Assembly: GCA_020796225.1 (NCBI GenBank)
Contig: CM036754.1
Coordinates: forward strand, 65,836,000 to 65,899,999
From: Arion vulgaris
Taxonomy: Eukaryota; Mollusca; Gastropoda; Stylommatophora; Arionidae
DNA length: 64,000 nucleotides
Direction: 5' to 3'
The position numbers and the translations under genes were made by a program. Numbering within the stretch: position 1 is the first letter of the stretch; each line of letters starts with the position of its first letter. The notes below the pieces were generated by a model, which saw only the letters and a list, made by a program, of their open reading frames with translations, was not told where the DNA came from and searched no databases. Of the stretch, positions 44,903 through 57,487 are shown in pieces.

Positions 44903-47900
44903 ATGGCATCCAACTTGAAGAAAGCCGGTTCAGTAATAAGGAATTCTTTCCGTTCTAAAAGATATATAATTTTCGACGCAGAGGAGAATAATTACATCTT
45001 GTCTCCGCAGAAGCCTGAGAAGCGACCCGATCGTGATTCCAATGGATTAAGAAAGTCATTCAGATCTCGTAAAAGTAATAATGTACAGCTCTCAGCTTCT
45101 TCAAGTGACGAGAATGAAAATGTCTCATCTCTGGCAAATGTTAGGAGTGTAAATACTTCAATTACTAAGTCTGCTTCAGTGGTGGCTTCACAACCAAGTT
45201 TGAAAAGGACAACTAGTGTAACGAAGTCTATGCGTGTTGCAGTGGGAGTACTTAGAGAGGTAAGTGAAGTAATCTCGCACTCTGTGTCTGTCAGTAAAAT
45301 CAAAACACATTATTATAACATGATTAATCTGTATGTATTATTGTATAGACTTCTTAGAAGAATACTTTGTAATTGTTGGTATACAGAGTACACTGATACC
45401 ATACCGGCATACCTAAGAAGACGGCTCTCTTCCAAACCATGATTTTCAAATTAGTAACATAATTTTAAGACATTTTGGAGATCATCATGAAAGAAATAGA
45501 TTAGACATGTATGTCTTATGCCAGTACAGACATTGGATGATTTGGATGGATAGAACATCTCTGACTCTGCCCAGGGGACGGCTGATATCATTTCAGTTTG
45601 GAATATCTTATCTATCTTCATTGCACTCAGGACATGCCCATGGCTGATGATGGCATAGGTGCTCCTATCCCCTTGCAATGAATATCTCCAACAGACTGAC
45701 TGTACCATTTCTATTTTCACATAATCTATTTTCATTTTTCAATTCCTTATTATTATGCCTTAAAATTATTATACTAATTTGAATATCATGTTTGGAAGAA
45801 ACATAATAAGACAGAGACAAAAAAATGTCCACTCAATTCAATCCTAGTGCCTTTCTTTCTCACTCATGTGTAGTCCTATGCCAATGTTTAGCTCTGCTTA
45901 AAACATTTTCCATGTGCATCCCTTTTTTCTCTGTTAACCAGGTACTGGGACAGTTAACACCACTGTTGTCACATAAAGAGATACAGCTAACAACTAAAGT
46001 AAATCTCATAAGAACGATTTTCTGGTCAACACTATTTAACCAGTGTCACACATGGCCAATAACAGCAGCTAATGAGCGGAAAATCATAACGACAGAGATG
46101 TGGTGTCTTAGAAGAGCTGCAGGTGTGACTAAAAGAGACAAAATTAGAAATGAAGAAATCAGAAGAAGACTGGATGTGAAAACAGTCATGCCATTCGTAA
46201 AAGAACAACAGATCTTCTTTGCGTCGTTCTTACGACCAATTTTAATCACTCTTGTGATATGTTTGATCTTTGCCAAGAACGTGTATACGTTGCACATTGG
46301 TTTCATAGGCCCCTAAACACAGACCTTCTATACGTTTAGGACATGTGCATCCGATTTCAGCCAAACCTCCTTAGTCGCCTCTTCGACATGCGTGGCAGGT
46401 AACAGTGGTTCTATTCTTTACACCCCAAATTTGGGCCCTGGTAACCACTGGCGAACAACAGATTAAATGGTTTGGACACCTGACAAGAATGCCCTGGTAT
46501 CACCTACCACAGAGAGCCACACAGAAAAAGTATAATGAGTACAAAGCAAGAGGAAGACCATGCAAAGGATGGAGCGACGGCATCAAGAACAGCCGCACGA
46601 ACATAAATATCAGCTTACAAAGTGCCTTAAAACAAGCACACACATGATCACTACCCACCCCGAACGCTACACAGTATATATAGAGAACAGAGCAGTGAAA
46701 GAAGGGGAGTGTGCAATCACTGAACATGGTGCTTGTGTGTTGCCTGGGTCCGCAAAGGGAACAAAGAATATTAAGAATAACAAGTAATGCCGTAAGAGGC
46801 GACTACAGTTAGGGGCCTAGGGAAGCTACCCTAGTAAATTAAAAAACGTGGCAGAAATCAGATGTGCTGGCCTACTTGTAGGTGCATAACTGGCACGACG
46901 TACAAGCGCTCATAGGCTCAGATCACATATAAATCACAAAGAATGGTTTAACAAGTGGTCAATATGAAGAGTTCAAAGAAGAAGACTGAACAATGCAAGG
47001 ATCAAGCACCTATGTCACATACAATTTGTAATTTCACTCAAAGTTGTATAGTCACAATATGAATTTGTGTATATTTGTTTTATTTCTTTGTTTTTCAAAA
47101 TATGTAATTACTTTTTACCATCGGCATTCAGAAGCTGAAGATTTCAACAAAGCGAGGACAGCAACAGATTACACCAAAGAGAGCAGGAAAACGACAACCA
47201 GTCAAGGGAGATCAGGAGGTGTCTTTGTATTCCCCTTTCAAGATTGATACACCTAAAGGATCAAGTCGCAGGCTTATCAAAACTTGGTAAGAATAACAGC
47301 AATTTACATGCAGTCAAACTTCTTTTAACTTTAACTTCTTCTGTTCTTTAATCATGTTTTCGTCAGGACAAGAAGAATTTATAGATTAGACTTTTGTGTG
47401 TGTTATTATGACTACAATGCTCTTAAATTGTACCATATTTTGTGATTGATTTTTCTGGCTAGATAACCCTAAGACTATATCTATGTTCTTATAATGTGTC
47501 TTGTCCACCTTAACTCAATACAAGTATGATGGTGTCAGTCCATATTAGTGCAATCTTCTTCGCTCATTCTAGAAAGCATGTACGCTCTATTGTGTTTCAG
47601 TAGGAGTGGATAGGTCTATAAATAAGCTGCAAACGGCTGTACAGGAAGGGTGAGAACGATTGGAGTCTTGTGAGGAGACCTGATATCAAGTGAACAAGAA
47701 TACAATTTTGTGACAGTTGTAGCCCTGTGTTCCACAGGCTACTTATTAGTAGTGGTACCTACTACTACATGCAGCTACAGGTATACAAAATTCAAGTTTG
47801 GCAATTCAGCTGAATGCAGTGGTTCAGACATTTAATGAGAATTGAAGTCAACCAACCATCAATAACAGCATACAATAAAAAAGATCAGGTACTAAAGCCA

Positions 47901-49666
47901 AGGGAAGATAAAGAAAATGGAGGATAGACAATATCAAGACCACACTAAATAAACACGGATATAACACAACAAGGGCGACTTATCTAACCCTGGAACGCAA
48001 ATTAAAGCTCCCACCCCAACGCTTAATGGCAAGAGTAGATAACCAATTCTATCGTCCACTTGGGGAAAGACAATAGGCAATTCAACCATGTGGACAGGCT
48101 GCCCTAGGGCTGCAGAAAACATACTTCAAGATTGCACCGAATATGATATTCCGAGACAAATTCAAGAAACAATGCTGGAAAGAAAACTACACAGACCTCT
48201 GTGTGAACTACAAAAACAGTGAGACAATATTGAATATAGAGCCAATATTTAAAGTTAACGAAAGGAACGTAGAGGAATCTGATGTGATTGCTGTTATAGG
48301 TGGAGGTCATAGAAAATGTATATCATATTTTCTGTTATTTAAAAATCAACAGTTTCATTCTTTTATATATTTTCTAAATTTGGTTTTTCTATTTTTGGAC
48401 ACTGTCTGAACCCATGATAGTTGCACGTTCGAGACACCTACTAGGCTCAAGCGTGAGGTAGAGTCCCTGACGGCAGGCATGCAAGCACTAAGTGCAATGA
48501 CACCCGTCTCACTCCAGCGCAGATGTAGAGCCAGGTAAAGAGGATTAATGTGTGCTTTTTTTGCCAGCTTGTAATGTGCTGTGTCAAATGTCCTGTCTCA
48601 CATTTTATACATACACAGCGCCCGAGTGGTTACCGGGCCCAAATTTGGGGTGTAAAGAATAGAACCACTGTTACCTGCCACGCATGTCGTAAGAGGCAAC
48701 TAAGGAGGTTTGGCTGAAATCGGTTGCATGTGTCCTAAACGTGTAGAAGTCTTATGCATTTAGGGGCCTACCAAACCAATGTGCAACATATACACGTTCT
48801 TGTCAAAGATCAAACATATCACAAAGAGTGATTAAAATTGGTCGTAAAGAACGAACCAAAGAAGAAGAAGATACATATATATTAACATTTAAGAAAGAGG
48901 TTCAGAAATCTGGATAGTAAGAAAAGCAGGCCTTCTTGCAAAAATCAGTCAGAATTGTCTGGACTACATCTGAATTTATAGCAGGCGAATGATTAAGAAG
49001 AAGATAGTAGATGTAGCTGAGAAATATAGAATTGACTGGCAAAGACATAATTCCAATAAATGTTGTTTGTTTGTGTTTCTTCTTATTAATCAAGTTAACC
49101 ACTCTTTGTGATCTGTGTGGATTGTGCTAAGAACCGTCCGTGCGGTGCCGGGGCCAGCAAGGGACGCAAAGAATACCACTGTGACTTACAAGGCATGTCA
49201 TAAGAGGCGACTGATGTAGGACCTAGTGAAGTTACCCTAGTAAATAAAAAGCATCGCATAAATCAGATGTGCTGGCCTACTTGTAGACGCATAACTGGCA
49301 CAACGCACAAGTGCTCTTAGGCTCAGATCACATACAAATCACACAGAGTGGTCGATATGGAGCTTTCAAGAAGTACTGAGAACATGAGTATGTTGAGCTT
49401 TAGTTAGGCGCCTTGAGGCATGTAAGACAGGCACATCTCTGTATAAAGAAATGTTTACTATTTTTACAAATTTAGTTTTTAAGTATATTATATGTTCTAC
49501 ATGACAACACAGTGTTATAAATATAGTGCAACAGAAAGTTGAGTACCTTGCTTGCAGACTAAAACTTATTTATTGTACAGAATATCTATGTATATAATAT
49601 GTACTGTATGATTAAATTCAGTTTTATTTTTGCAGGAAAACTTTGCTTCTGACTAACAGCCGTTGA
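44903..49666 (+). CDS. Unrecognised basic Ser/Arg-rich protein, three exons
   Basis: Exons 44903-45259, 47132-47286 and 49636-49666 give 180 residues in matching phases (0, then 2). Donors are GAG|gtaagt and TG|gtaaga; acceptors are ...cattcag and ...tttttgcag. The ATG at 44903 has A at -3 and G at +4; an in-frame ATG at 44849 lies upstream. Exon 1 encodes MASNLKKAGSVIRNSFRSK and a second similar motif LRKSFRSRK, then an acidic-serine patch (SSSDENEN) and a Ser/Thr-rich stretch. Exon 2 is very basic and ends YSPFKIDTPKGSSRRLIKTW, with proline-directed phosphosite-like SP and TP. The last exon adds KTLLLTNSR and stops. I do not recognise the family; no transmembrane or enzymatic motif is visible. 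A nuclear or cytoskeletal, cell-cycle-regulated protein is only a guess. Intron 1 holds LINE and SINE copies. Confidence 0.65.
45590..45740 (-). mobile_element. LINE RNase H 3' fragment
   Basis: CAGTTTGGAATATCTT, TCTTCATTGCACTCAGGACATG and GGTGCTCCTATCCCCTTGCA match the 3' end of the 38255 element. Confidence 0.7.
45940..46650 (+). mobile_element. LINE fragment split by SINE-B copy 5
   Basis: + strand VLGQLTPLLSHKEIQLTTKV, NERKIITTEMWCLRRAAGV, RNEEIRRRLDVKTVMPFVKE, then EQQIKWFGHLTRMP and QSALKQAHT stop. Open on both sides of the SINE. Confidence 0.88.
46214..46452 (-). mobile_element. SINE-B copy 5 inside a LINE
   Basis: Flanked by perfect GAACAACAGAT (46203-46213, 46453-46463). Removing one duplication and the SINE rejoins the LINE reading frame (EQQIKWFGHL). 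Confidence 0.93.
46729..46983 (+). mobile_element. SINE-A copy 12
   Basis: Head GTGTTGCCTGGGTCCGC to tail GAGTTCAAAGAAGAAG, flanked by ACTGAACATG / ACTGAACAATG. It lies in intron 1 of the unknown gene. Confidence 0.82.
47790..48265 (+). mobile_element. Two joined LINE fragments
   Basis: 47800-48075: QWFRHLMRIEVNQPSITAYN and TYLTLERKLKLPPQR. 48090-48250: CGQAALG, then shifted AAENILQDCTEYDIPRQIQE, a zinc-knuckle end like that at 25930. It lies in intron 2 of the unknown gene. Confidence 0.75.
48616..48872 (+). mobile_element. SINE-B copy 6
   Basis: GCGCCCGAGTGGTTACCGG head to AAGAAGAAG tail; flanks share ATACATAYA. It lies in the last intron of the unknown gene. Confidence 0.87.
49133..49372 (+). 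mobile_element. SINE-A copy 13
   Basis: Head GTGCCGGGGCCAGCAAGG, core GTCATAAGAGGCGACTGATG, tail TATGGAGCTTTCAAGAAG. It lies about 260 bp before the last exon of the unknown gene. Confidence 0.8.
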
Positions 49667-49864
49667 GATCTCCCAGGTCCACAAGCAAACGTGTTGCTTC
49701 ATAGATCGGATGCATGTCTGGGAAGTAATATTTCTAGCATTTTTATACACTTCATTGTTTGTAAGATTTGTAGTTTTCATGCGAGAAATGACATTTTAAG
49801 AATTCATAACAAGTCAGTGGTGAATTTTTTGAAAGAAATATATTTTATATATATATTATTTTGG

Positions 49865-50090
49865 GCATATAAAGAGACACAAAGGTTTGGAGAAGACCAT
49901 CATGGAAGGAGGCATCACAGCGAAGAGGAAGACAACGGAGGAGATGGTATCAGGATGTAACTGATATTTTGATCATGACGGTTGCAGAGGCGGGGCATCT
50001 GGCCTATGAGAGATTGAAATTCGAAGGATTTTGGGGATGGCAAAGTTCTTCTCTGGGCAAGCTATTTGATGAATATATTTCTCTTGAGAA
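49865..50090 (+). mobile_element. LINE C-terminal fragment
   Basis: Sense copy of the 28700-28930 element: AGGCATCACAGCGAAGAGG, CAGGATGTAACTGATATTTT, GCAGAGGCGGGGCATCTGG, ending at CTATTTGATGA. Confidence 0.75.
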
Positions 50091-51294
50091 TAAACTGACA
50101 TGCATCATTCTTCCTTTCTTGCAACTATAGGGTTATTTTTAGGTCCCCTTTGTAGTTGGATTCGGTTTAGGATGATTGTTCCATAGCATTTATGTGGTTT
50201 TTTTGCCAAGCTGGTTTCTGCAACAATTTGTTTGATATGTATGTTTGCAAGTTTATCCCAATAGTAAAAGCTATATCTGTCTCATATATAATGGCTGGCA
50301 GTGATCCGCATCTGTGACACTTTCCCAGGGAAGACTGTTCACTGACCAGGGCTACTGCTGTAACCCTACTTAATGACTTTGGACTTTGTTTGTTGTTAAG
50401 CAAACACAAGAAACCAGTATCCTATCAACTATAATGATACCTTATCTGTCTGAAGTAGTCTTCTTGTTCAAGCAGAAAACACTGATGGGACAGTGCAGGA
50501 CAAGCTCTTTGGAGATCTCAACAACCTGAACAGTCCACTGTTATTATCTTCTTCCCGTTCTCTGTTGCTCAATGTCTACACGATGAGTCTGGTTCTCTGG
50601 ATGTATGTTATTGTGTTTGTTAGTTCATCAATGCTTCTAAATAGCTTTGCATGGATGTTTGTCTTTGTTGGCCAGTATTTTTTCTACAGTTGATTCATCA
50701 AATGACAATCTTGCAGGATTTCTGGAGGAGTGATACCTCTCAATCTCGGAATGGTTGTGGTATATTGTACATACATATAGTTTACATGCAGAGTTATTGA
50801 CTTAAATACACATACTCAATTTTAAGAATTATCATATATTATATACATGCATGCATTAAATAACACATTATTTGTTATTTTGTATTTTAATCTATTATTG
50901 TTACTAATGCTCTCTTTTATTCATTTCCATTGGAACATAGGGCTGCAGTTTATCATGAACATTTATATTTTTCAATTCAGCGTTCCTAATGTGACATTGT
51001 TCCTAACACTATGTCAGTTTTTCATTGCTGTTTCTGTATTTTGATAGATTTGAATAGTTAACACTAATCTTACACCAATACCTTTGAATACAAATGGTAC
51101 AGAAATGATCTAATACTCACTTGTTTTCTCTCACTATTTCCTCCTTGAATGAAATGTGTCTTGTCTCAGACAACAATGCACATAAAGAATATCAGTATTA
51201 TAAAACAAGCTTATAGTTTAAAAAAAAAGTTTACATGCTATTCTAGCTATTGACTTTGGAATGTGTTGGTTTTTTCTTCTTTGTTATTCCTTTA

Positions 51295-51830
51295 TGTTCC
51301 TCATATATTGATATTTTTTGTCTTTACAGACAGTCAATTGACAAATGTTTTACTGTGACAATTTCTGAGTTTGCACTTGTCTCTCTTGTCTTTCTAAGTC
51401 TCTTGTACGTTGCTTTCCATGTTTGTCCAAGCCGAAAGCAAGGATGAAGTGTCCTCTCTATTTGTGCCTAGCCTGGGCAGCTGATATGGGGAATGTGCTT
51501 TGTACAAATCCTCCTCTCTGTCCTTGTTTCATCCAAATGTATGAACTTTTCATCCAAAGACAAAATACATTTGGAATCAAGAAGGGAATTCCTGAAGATG
51601 GAATGGAATACACATCAACTACTTTAAGGTCCCTCCTTCCGGATTTGTAGTCACGGTTTACTTCTCTAGCCTTCTGCATAACTGTGCTGACCCACAATGC
51701 AGTAAGGATTTCTATTAGTGTTTACTCCTTTAGCTCTTCCAGGCCTCACTTCACAAGACAGTGGGTTTAACAGTTGCAGATGGTACCGCCTACTGTCATA
51801 CGATAGCAAATGAAAGAACTAATGGAGGGC
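51295..51830 (-). mobile_element. Dispersed repeat, copy 2 (single array unit)
   Basis: Reverse-complement relative of 16340-16790: shares the CAGACAGTCAATTGACAAATG end, the stretch around GGACCCTCC/TCCGGATTTGTAG, and ACAGTGGGTTTAACAGTTGC next to one AGATGGTACC unit. The tandem array is collapsed compared with copy 1. Confidence 0.7.
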
Positions 51831-52019
51831 TGTTAATAATATTTCATACAAAATGTCTGTCATTGCTATTTTTATTGATCTGTTTAAAAAAACAGGAGGG
51901 GAAAGAGGAGGAGAAGGAATATTCTACATGACATAAATGTGTACAGGTATGTCACCGATAAGATTTGTGAACATAAAACCTCAATTTATAGTACCACATC
52001 AACTGAGTTTTACTGTCTT

Positions 52020-52400
52020 CACCTTTCAGCGTCCAACAGAGCACAGGTCTTCAACAAACGTCTTCCAGCTCTTCCACTCTCTTGCCAATTCTTTCCATGT
52101 TTTACCTATCCTTTTAATATCAGCCTCCCAGGTCTGTCTAGGCCTTCCCCATCTCCTATTTTCCTCGGGTTCCAAAACAGTGCCTATCTTGCAATGCTTC
52201 CGATCAGTTTTCTCAATGTATGTCCTATCCAGCATCTCTTCCGTAGAAGTTATACTGTAGCATGGTGTAATTTTTAATTTTTCCCCTCTTGTGCCTTTTT
52301 AATCTTGATTGAGGCATAGGCCCTCAACCAACTTATTCCAAGTCTTCCTATCTTTAACTTCTTTGCAGCTTCTTCCAAGTTTTCAGTATGTTGTTAACCC
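52020..52400 (-). mobile_element. Two LINE C-terminal fragments
   Basis: 52020-52260 - strand: RTYIEKTDRKHCKIGTVLEP, GRPRQTWEADIKRI, FVEDLCSVGR. 52290-52400: worn single copy of the KTWHELVE-type end. Confidence 0.8.
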
Positions 52401-52934
52401 AGTCTGCAAATCTCTTCTCCAAGTATTCTTCTAGAAGAGCCTCATTTTTTCTTGGTTGGCAGTTGTTATTTAACCTGTTCATTGCTGGATGGATTTTGTA
52501 GCTAAAGTTTTCTACCGGATGGGATAGCAAGCCTCGGACCCTTCCATAGACGCCTCCTATAGGTCACAGTGTTACTATTATTTGCTTCCCTTGTGGGCCT
52601 TGGCAACACACAGGTGGGCTGTGTTCTACTACTTCTCCAATACTGTGCAGTGTATGTAGATTTGTATATATTTTTTCTATCTTAAACCTGTTTTATTGTA
52701 TATGCATTTTTTTGTCTATCAGGTAGTATATTGTGTCGCAATTTACAGCAAAACTGCTTCTTTCACTTCAACACATCCTATTTTAGAACTGCATTTTTTG
52801 GGGACTTGATTTGCCTTCCTTTTTGTTATCTCTGCTTGCTTAGTCCTACTGAAGTGATACTGTTTCCAATACCATCACTTGAAGGTGGAGTATGGCATTC
52901 GTGTCAGCTCTGATTGTATGACAACTGTCATATT

Positions 52935-53178
52935 TTTCTTATTCTTTGCGTTCGTTCTTACGACCAATTTTAATCACTCTTTGTGATATGTTTGATCTTT
53001 GCCAAGAACATGTATATGTTGCACATTGGTTTGGTAGGCCCCTAAACCCATAGACTTCTACATGTTTAGGACACATGCATCAGATATCAGCCAAACCTCC
53101 TTTGTCGCCTCTTACAACATGCTTGGCAGGCAAGTTCTATTCTTTACACCCCAAATTTGGGCCCTGGTAACCACTCGG
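52935..53178 (-). mobile_element. SINE-B copy 7
   Basis: Full-length copy with perfect CTGTCATATT duplications (52925-52934, 53179-53188). Confidence 0.92.
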
Positions 53179-53234
53179 CTGTCATATTCTCATTCTCTGT
53201 ATTTTAGGTCCCATTTTCCTGACTCGTTAAATTA

Positions 53235-53430
53235 GTGGGTTTAAATCATGGTCGCACCATTCTGTTCACGAATGCATTTTTTCAAGAGACCCCTAGGATT
53301 GTTGCCGGAGCTACAGAGTTCATGCGTTGTCCAATACTCTTGGCAGGTGTCTTGTCATTTCTGGGGAGGGGGACCGATCCATATGGTGTAAAACCAGGTG
53401 CAATGAAGTCAATCCTTTGTTTTTAGACAG
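53235..53430 (+). mobile_element. SINE-G copy 2
   Basis: GTTTAAATCATGGTCGC as a worn B box, CACGAATGCATTTTTTC, ACCCCTAGGATTGTTGCCGG and GTGCAATGAAGTCAATCC. Confidence 0.65.
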
Positions 53431-53697
53431 CTTTAGATACTTTCTTCTGCTACACATTATACTGCAGAACCTCTGTTCTTGCCATGCTGGCATGATTTTA
53501 TTCATCATTATTTTTATATATATATTTTTAGTGCAATAAATTTGTATGAACCTTTCAGTATTACAGTTGAACATATGTTTCTACACATTTTGAAATATAT
53601 ATGTATATTACATGTTTACATACAAAAATATATACTTAAACACTGAACTTGTGGATCACGGCTCTTGAATTATTTCAATACTATCCCTGACCATGAT

Positions 53698-53831
53698 CTT
53701 TCTTCTGCTTTGCATTTGTTCTTTACAACCAATTTTAATCACTCTTTGTGATATGTTTGATCTTTGCCAAGAACGTGTATATGTTGCACATTGGTTTGGT
53801 AGGCCCCTAAACGCATAGACTTCTACATGCC
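53698..53831 (-). mobile_element. SINE-B copy 8, 5'-truncated
   Basis: 3' half only, flanked by perfect TGACCATGAT (53688-53697, 53832-53841). Confidence 0.9.
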
Positions 53832-53939
53832 TGACCATGATGATGCAGACAGATTGGAAAAGGAGGGTCAAAGCTATATTAATCTTATTTGTTTCTTATT
53901 TTTGCTTGTTTTGAATTCAAGCATATCCTAATATGGCAC

Positions 53940-54195
53940 CTCTGATAAGGGAAGCGGTAAAGGTGTTTGCATGTCGTTCTGAAGGTTTTGGGTTCAAATC
54001 CAGACCACGACTCATGTGCAATTTATCATGAGATCCCTAGCATTTTTTCTGATGAAACTGCAGAGTTTGTGCAACACTCACGGCAGATGGTGTGTCATTT
54101 TTGCAGACAAGGATTAAGCAATATGGGGAAACCCAGTGCAAGGACGTCAATCCTTTGTCTTTAAAGGCTTGCTTTTCTTATCAAGTGACCTTTGC
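53940..54195 (+). mobile_element. SINE-G copy 1, tRNA-like head
   Basis: Head AGCGGTAAAGGTGTTTGC and B box GGGTTCAAATCCAG, then a body ending GACGTCAATCCTTTG shared with 53235-53430. Confidence 0.65.
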
Positions 54196-55752
54196 CATTC
54201 AGGCGAGTCTTACTCTGACTTCATTGGTATCTGGACATGTTATACGGATAAACTATGAAGAGATAAAGAAATGTGTTGCTAGAAACTACATGATAAAGTG
54301 AAGATACCAGAACTTCTGTGCTATCAAATGAAATGCTGCATAATAGCATCTCTACAGGGAAAAATAAGTTCAGACTCTACACAGGCCACAGCAGACAACT
54401 ACACACGCCAGAACAGACAGACTATACACGCTCTACACAGGACACAACATACTGTCTCTACACACGCCAAAAAAGCAAACAGGCCACAACAGTCATCAAG
54501 TACAAGCAAAAAAATACAAGATTTGTTTGCTTTAGAATTGATTACTAACGTATCCATTGTTTGTTTTGTTTTTAGACCAGTGTTTGCTATTTGTTTATTT
54601 TGTGATCTTTGTATTGCCATGATTAATTCTGCTTAGATGTGTTATTTCTGAGAGTTAAACAGTGACAAAATGATGGTTGTACTTCAGTCAAGAAATACTA
54701 CTCACATTTTTTGGTATTTACACATAAAATAACACAAGTTTTTCCAAAGTACAACAACTATGTCAACTTTTTTACTAATAGAACTTGTCAAGCAAAGGAT
54801 ACAATACGCATAATGGGTAAAAAATAATGGTATGGTAGAAAACGGCACACAGTAAACAGCAGATTCTGTCTGATAAAAAGATGGCACAAAATGCAACAAA
54901 TGCACACACACAAGAAATAAGAACAAAATGAACAATAAAAATATGTATGTAAACATGAGAAATGATTAGAAATACTAAGTGTATCAAAAAACATTGGAGT
55001 TTAGTATGTTGAGTTACACATGATGACTCAGGTCAGAAGGAGAAAATGGCATGGCTCGGGCAGAAGAAGCTGTCTAGTGACACTAGACAAACACTTGAAT
55101 GGAACTCACAATGAAAAGTGGTCATGCTAAACAGAGCTGGAGACGGGATTTTAATCAGACAGGAACTGAAGGAAACTGGACTACCTAGGGAAGCTATCAA
55201 GAAAACGAGGAATAAGTAAGTAATACCTCTGAATTCGGAGAATGTACACCTCTATGGCGGGGGACACTGATAAAAAGGAAACCAGGCCTTCACTCGATAA
55301 TCAATCTGAAGTGCCATGACTACGTCTGAATTCATAGCTGGAGAATGCAAGAAGTAATGTGTAGTATTGTATCCTTTGCTTGATAAAGACTATTTGGTCA
55401 ATTTAAATCATTTGTTGTACTTTGTAAAAAAAATATCAAGTTTTAACTATTCACTTTTGAAATATTTTGTCTGTTGTCTTACCCTTTATTGATTGATATA
55501 TGTGTTGACTTTATCTGTGGACCAATTATGTCTCACTTCTATTAACTGTGACATTATTTATAGATTCAGAGAAAAGAAAATTGTAAATGTAATCATTATT
55601 TCTTCTTTTTTTTTTTAACAACACTATATGGACACACTTTTGTTGTTATTAAAATATTTCAGTTAATTTCCTGTTGGTGTTTTTATTTATTGTTTTGAAA
55701 TTTGTGTGGGTATCTGTGGCTTAGCAGTAGTGAGCTTGATCATAACACAAGA

Positions 55753-56005
55753 CGCCCGAGTGGTTACCAGGGCCCAAATTTGGGGTGTAAAGAATAGAAC
55801 CACTGTTACTTGCCACGCATGTCGTAAGAGGCGACTAAGGAGGTTTGGCTGAAATCGGATGCACATGTCCTAAACGTGTAGAAGTCTATGCATTTAGGGG
55901 CCTACCAAACCAATGTGCAACGTATACATGTTCTTGGCAAAGATCAAATCATATCACAAATAGTGATTAAAATTGGTCGTAAAAACGAACGCAAAGAAGA
56001 AGAAG
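55753..56005 (+). mobile_element. SINE-B copy 9 inside a tRNA-like SINE
   Basis: Full-length copy flanked by perfect ATAACACAAGA (55742-55752, 56006-56016). It splits a tRNA-like head: A-box-like TGGCTTAGCAG on the left, B-box-like GGTTCAAACAC on the right. Confidence 0.93.
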
Positions 56006-56727
56006 ATAACACAAGAGTGCCTGGTTCAAACACAGCGGTGGGTAGTGTGGAAGCAAATTTGATCCTGTGGATTTTTACGAATGGTATAAATAGACTTCAC
56101 CGATCAGAAAATAATGCCAAACTACTGAACGTATAATTGATGCATAGAAAATCAGCAACTCGTTTACTGTGGTTGATGGCGCCGTCCTGCAAAGGATATG
56201 ACACGATTTTAATTTTCATTCTTTAAAAATCATGCATATGGGGAAAGTAAATAAAAGAACCATAACAGCTGGTTAGGGGATCCATAACATAACACAAGCA
56301 TGCCATATGGGAAAGTAATAAAAACGACATAACAGTATGGTTGTATGAGTATCATAATAAAGACATCAACACAAAAAGTATGCCATAGTTCTTAGTATTC
56401 AACTTTTGATAAGTACGGAGATGTCGTGACCAACTCTTCATGTTGTCAAATTTTCTAAATCTCCTCCTTTCACCTTCAACTATCTCCTGTAGAACAATCT
56501 TTGAAAATGTATCCTGCCTCATTTGTCAAAACCAAACTAGCTTACGTCATTTCGCCATAGTTTGTCTCTGTGCATCTGAGCATATTTAATTGGAGAAAAC
56601 GTTATTCATTTGATACAAAAAATAGACGTCAAAATATAACACATGAATGTAGCCTATATCAAATGAACTATGTTGGCAGGAACCTTCTGCTCTTCAAGAA
56701 TCCATTTACCAGTACAGTTATGGTTTC

Positions 56728-56860
56728 TGATTGATTGATAGGACCATCATCATTGCACTTTGATGAACAACCATGTATGCTCCGATCTCTTTCTTACACA
56801 GGAAGATCTCAGCTGCAGTGCACAAACTCCATAGCACCGGCAATGGTCCCTGATGTAATT
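56728..56860 (-). mobile_element. tSINE-D copy 9, fragment
   Basis: 3' end only: TGATTGATTGATAGGACCAT tail, TTCTTACACAGGAAGATCTC, GCACAAACTCCATAGCACCG. Confidence 0.75.
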
Positions 56861-57079
56861 TTTATTATGGACCGAGCCATATGGCATAAACCCCGGTGCA
56901 ATGAAGTAAATCCTTCGGCCTTAGACGATGGTTTGGATGGAAATGTTAGCCAGTCGTTGCGTACTGGCCGATATACTGAAGATAAGATATATATATACTT
57001 ATGGTATTGTTCCTCGTGCAATGAGGATGATCTGATAACTAACAACCTAGCTAATAAATTAACGAACAGTTTAAAAAAG

Positions 57080-57245
57080 GAGCCGAAGGATTGACTTCAT
57101 TGCACCGGGTTTTACCCCATATGGCTGGGCCCCTCTCCGCAGAAAAGGCAAGCCACCCGCCAAGAGTATTGCACAAGCACGAACTCCGTAGCTCCAGCAA
57201 CAATCCTAGGGGTCTCTGGGAAAAACTGCACTCGTGAACAGAACG
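57080..57245 (-). mobile_element. SINE-G copy 4
   Basis: Inverse SINE-G body: GACTTCATTGCACCGGGTTT, CCCGCCAAGAGTATTGCAC, AGCAACAATCCTAGGGGTC. A matching sense-strand fragment lies at 56873-56925. Confidence 0.65.
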
Positions 57246-57487
57246 ACCTTCGACTCACAAGGCAAAGGGCTTAGCCACCAGTGTCCTTTTATGTAGTGTT
57301 GGGGGAAACCAAGAACCTAAAGGATTTTAAAATAGGAGAGCAGGCTGAACTTATCATTTGAACTCCAAACAAAAATATAACGTCTATATGAAAGATTTGT
57401 TAGAAAGGAATGAAAAATTGATATGCAATATTTGTTACTATTGCGTTCTTATAGCATACATGATTGTGCCCCACCCGGTTTCGAAAT

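Larger units (their letters stand above)
49667..57477. other. Intergenic region between the unknown gene and XRCC1
   Basis: Contains LINE ends, SINE-B copies 7-9, SINE-G copies and the inverted dispersed repeat. 50100-51290, 54200-55250, 55360-55700 and 56040-56720 show nothing I can identify; frames there are short and composition-driven. Confidence 0.65.

Noticed and set aside
48143..48409. 88-codon frame that looked like a host exon
   Set aside because: A neighbouring frame gives AAENILQDCTEYDIPRQ, a known LINE zinc-knuckle end, so this is a shadow of a dead LINE.
54298..54636. 112-codon frame rich in Thr/Gln/Arg
   Set aside because: No splice context, homology or neighbouring exons; local repeats of CTACACACGCC-type words explain it.
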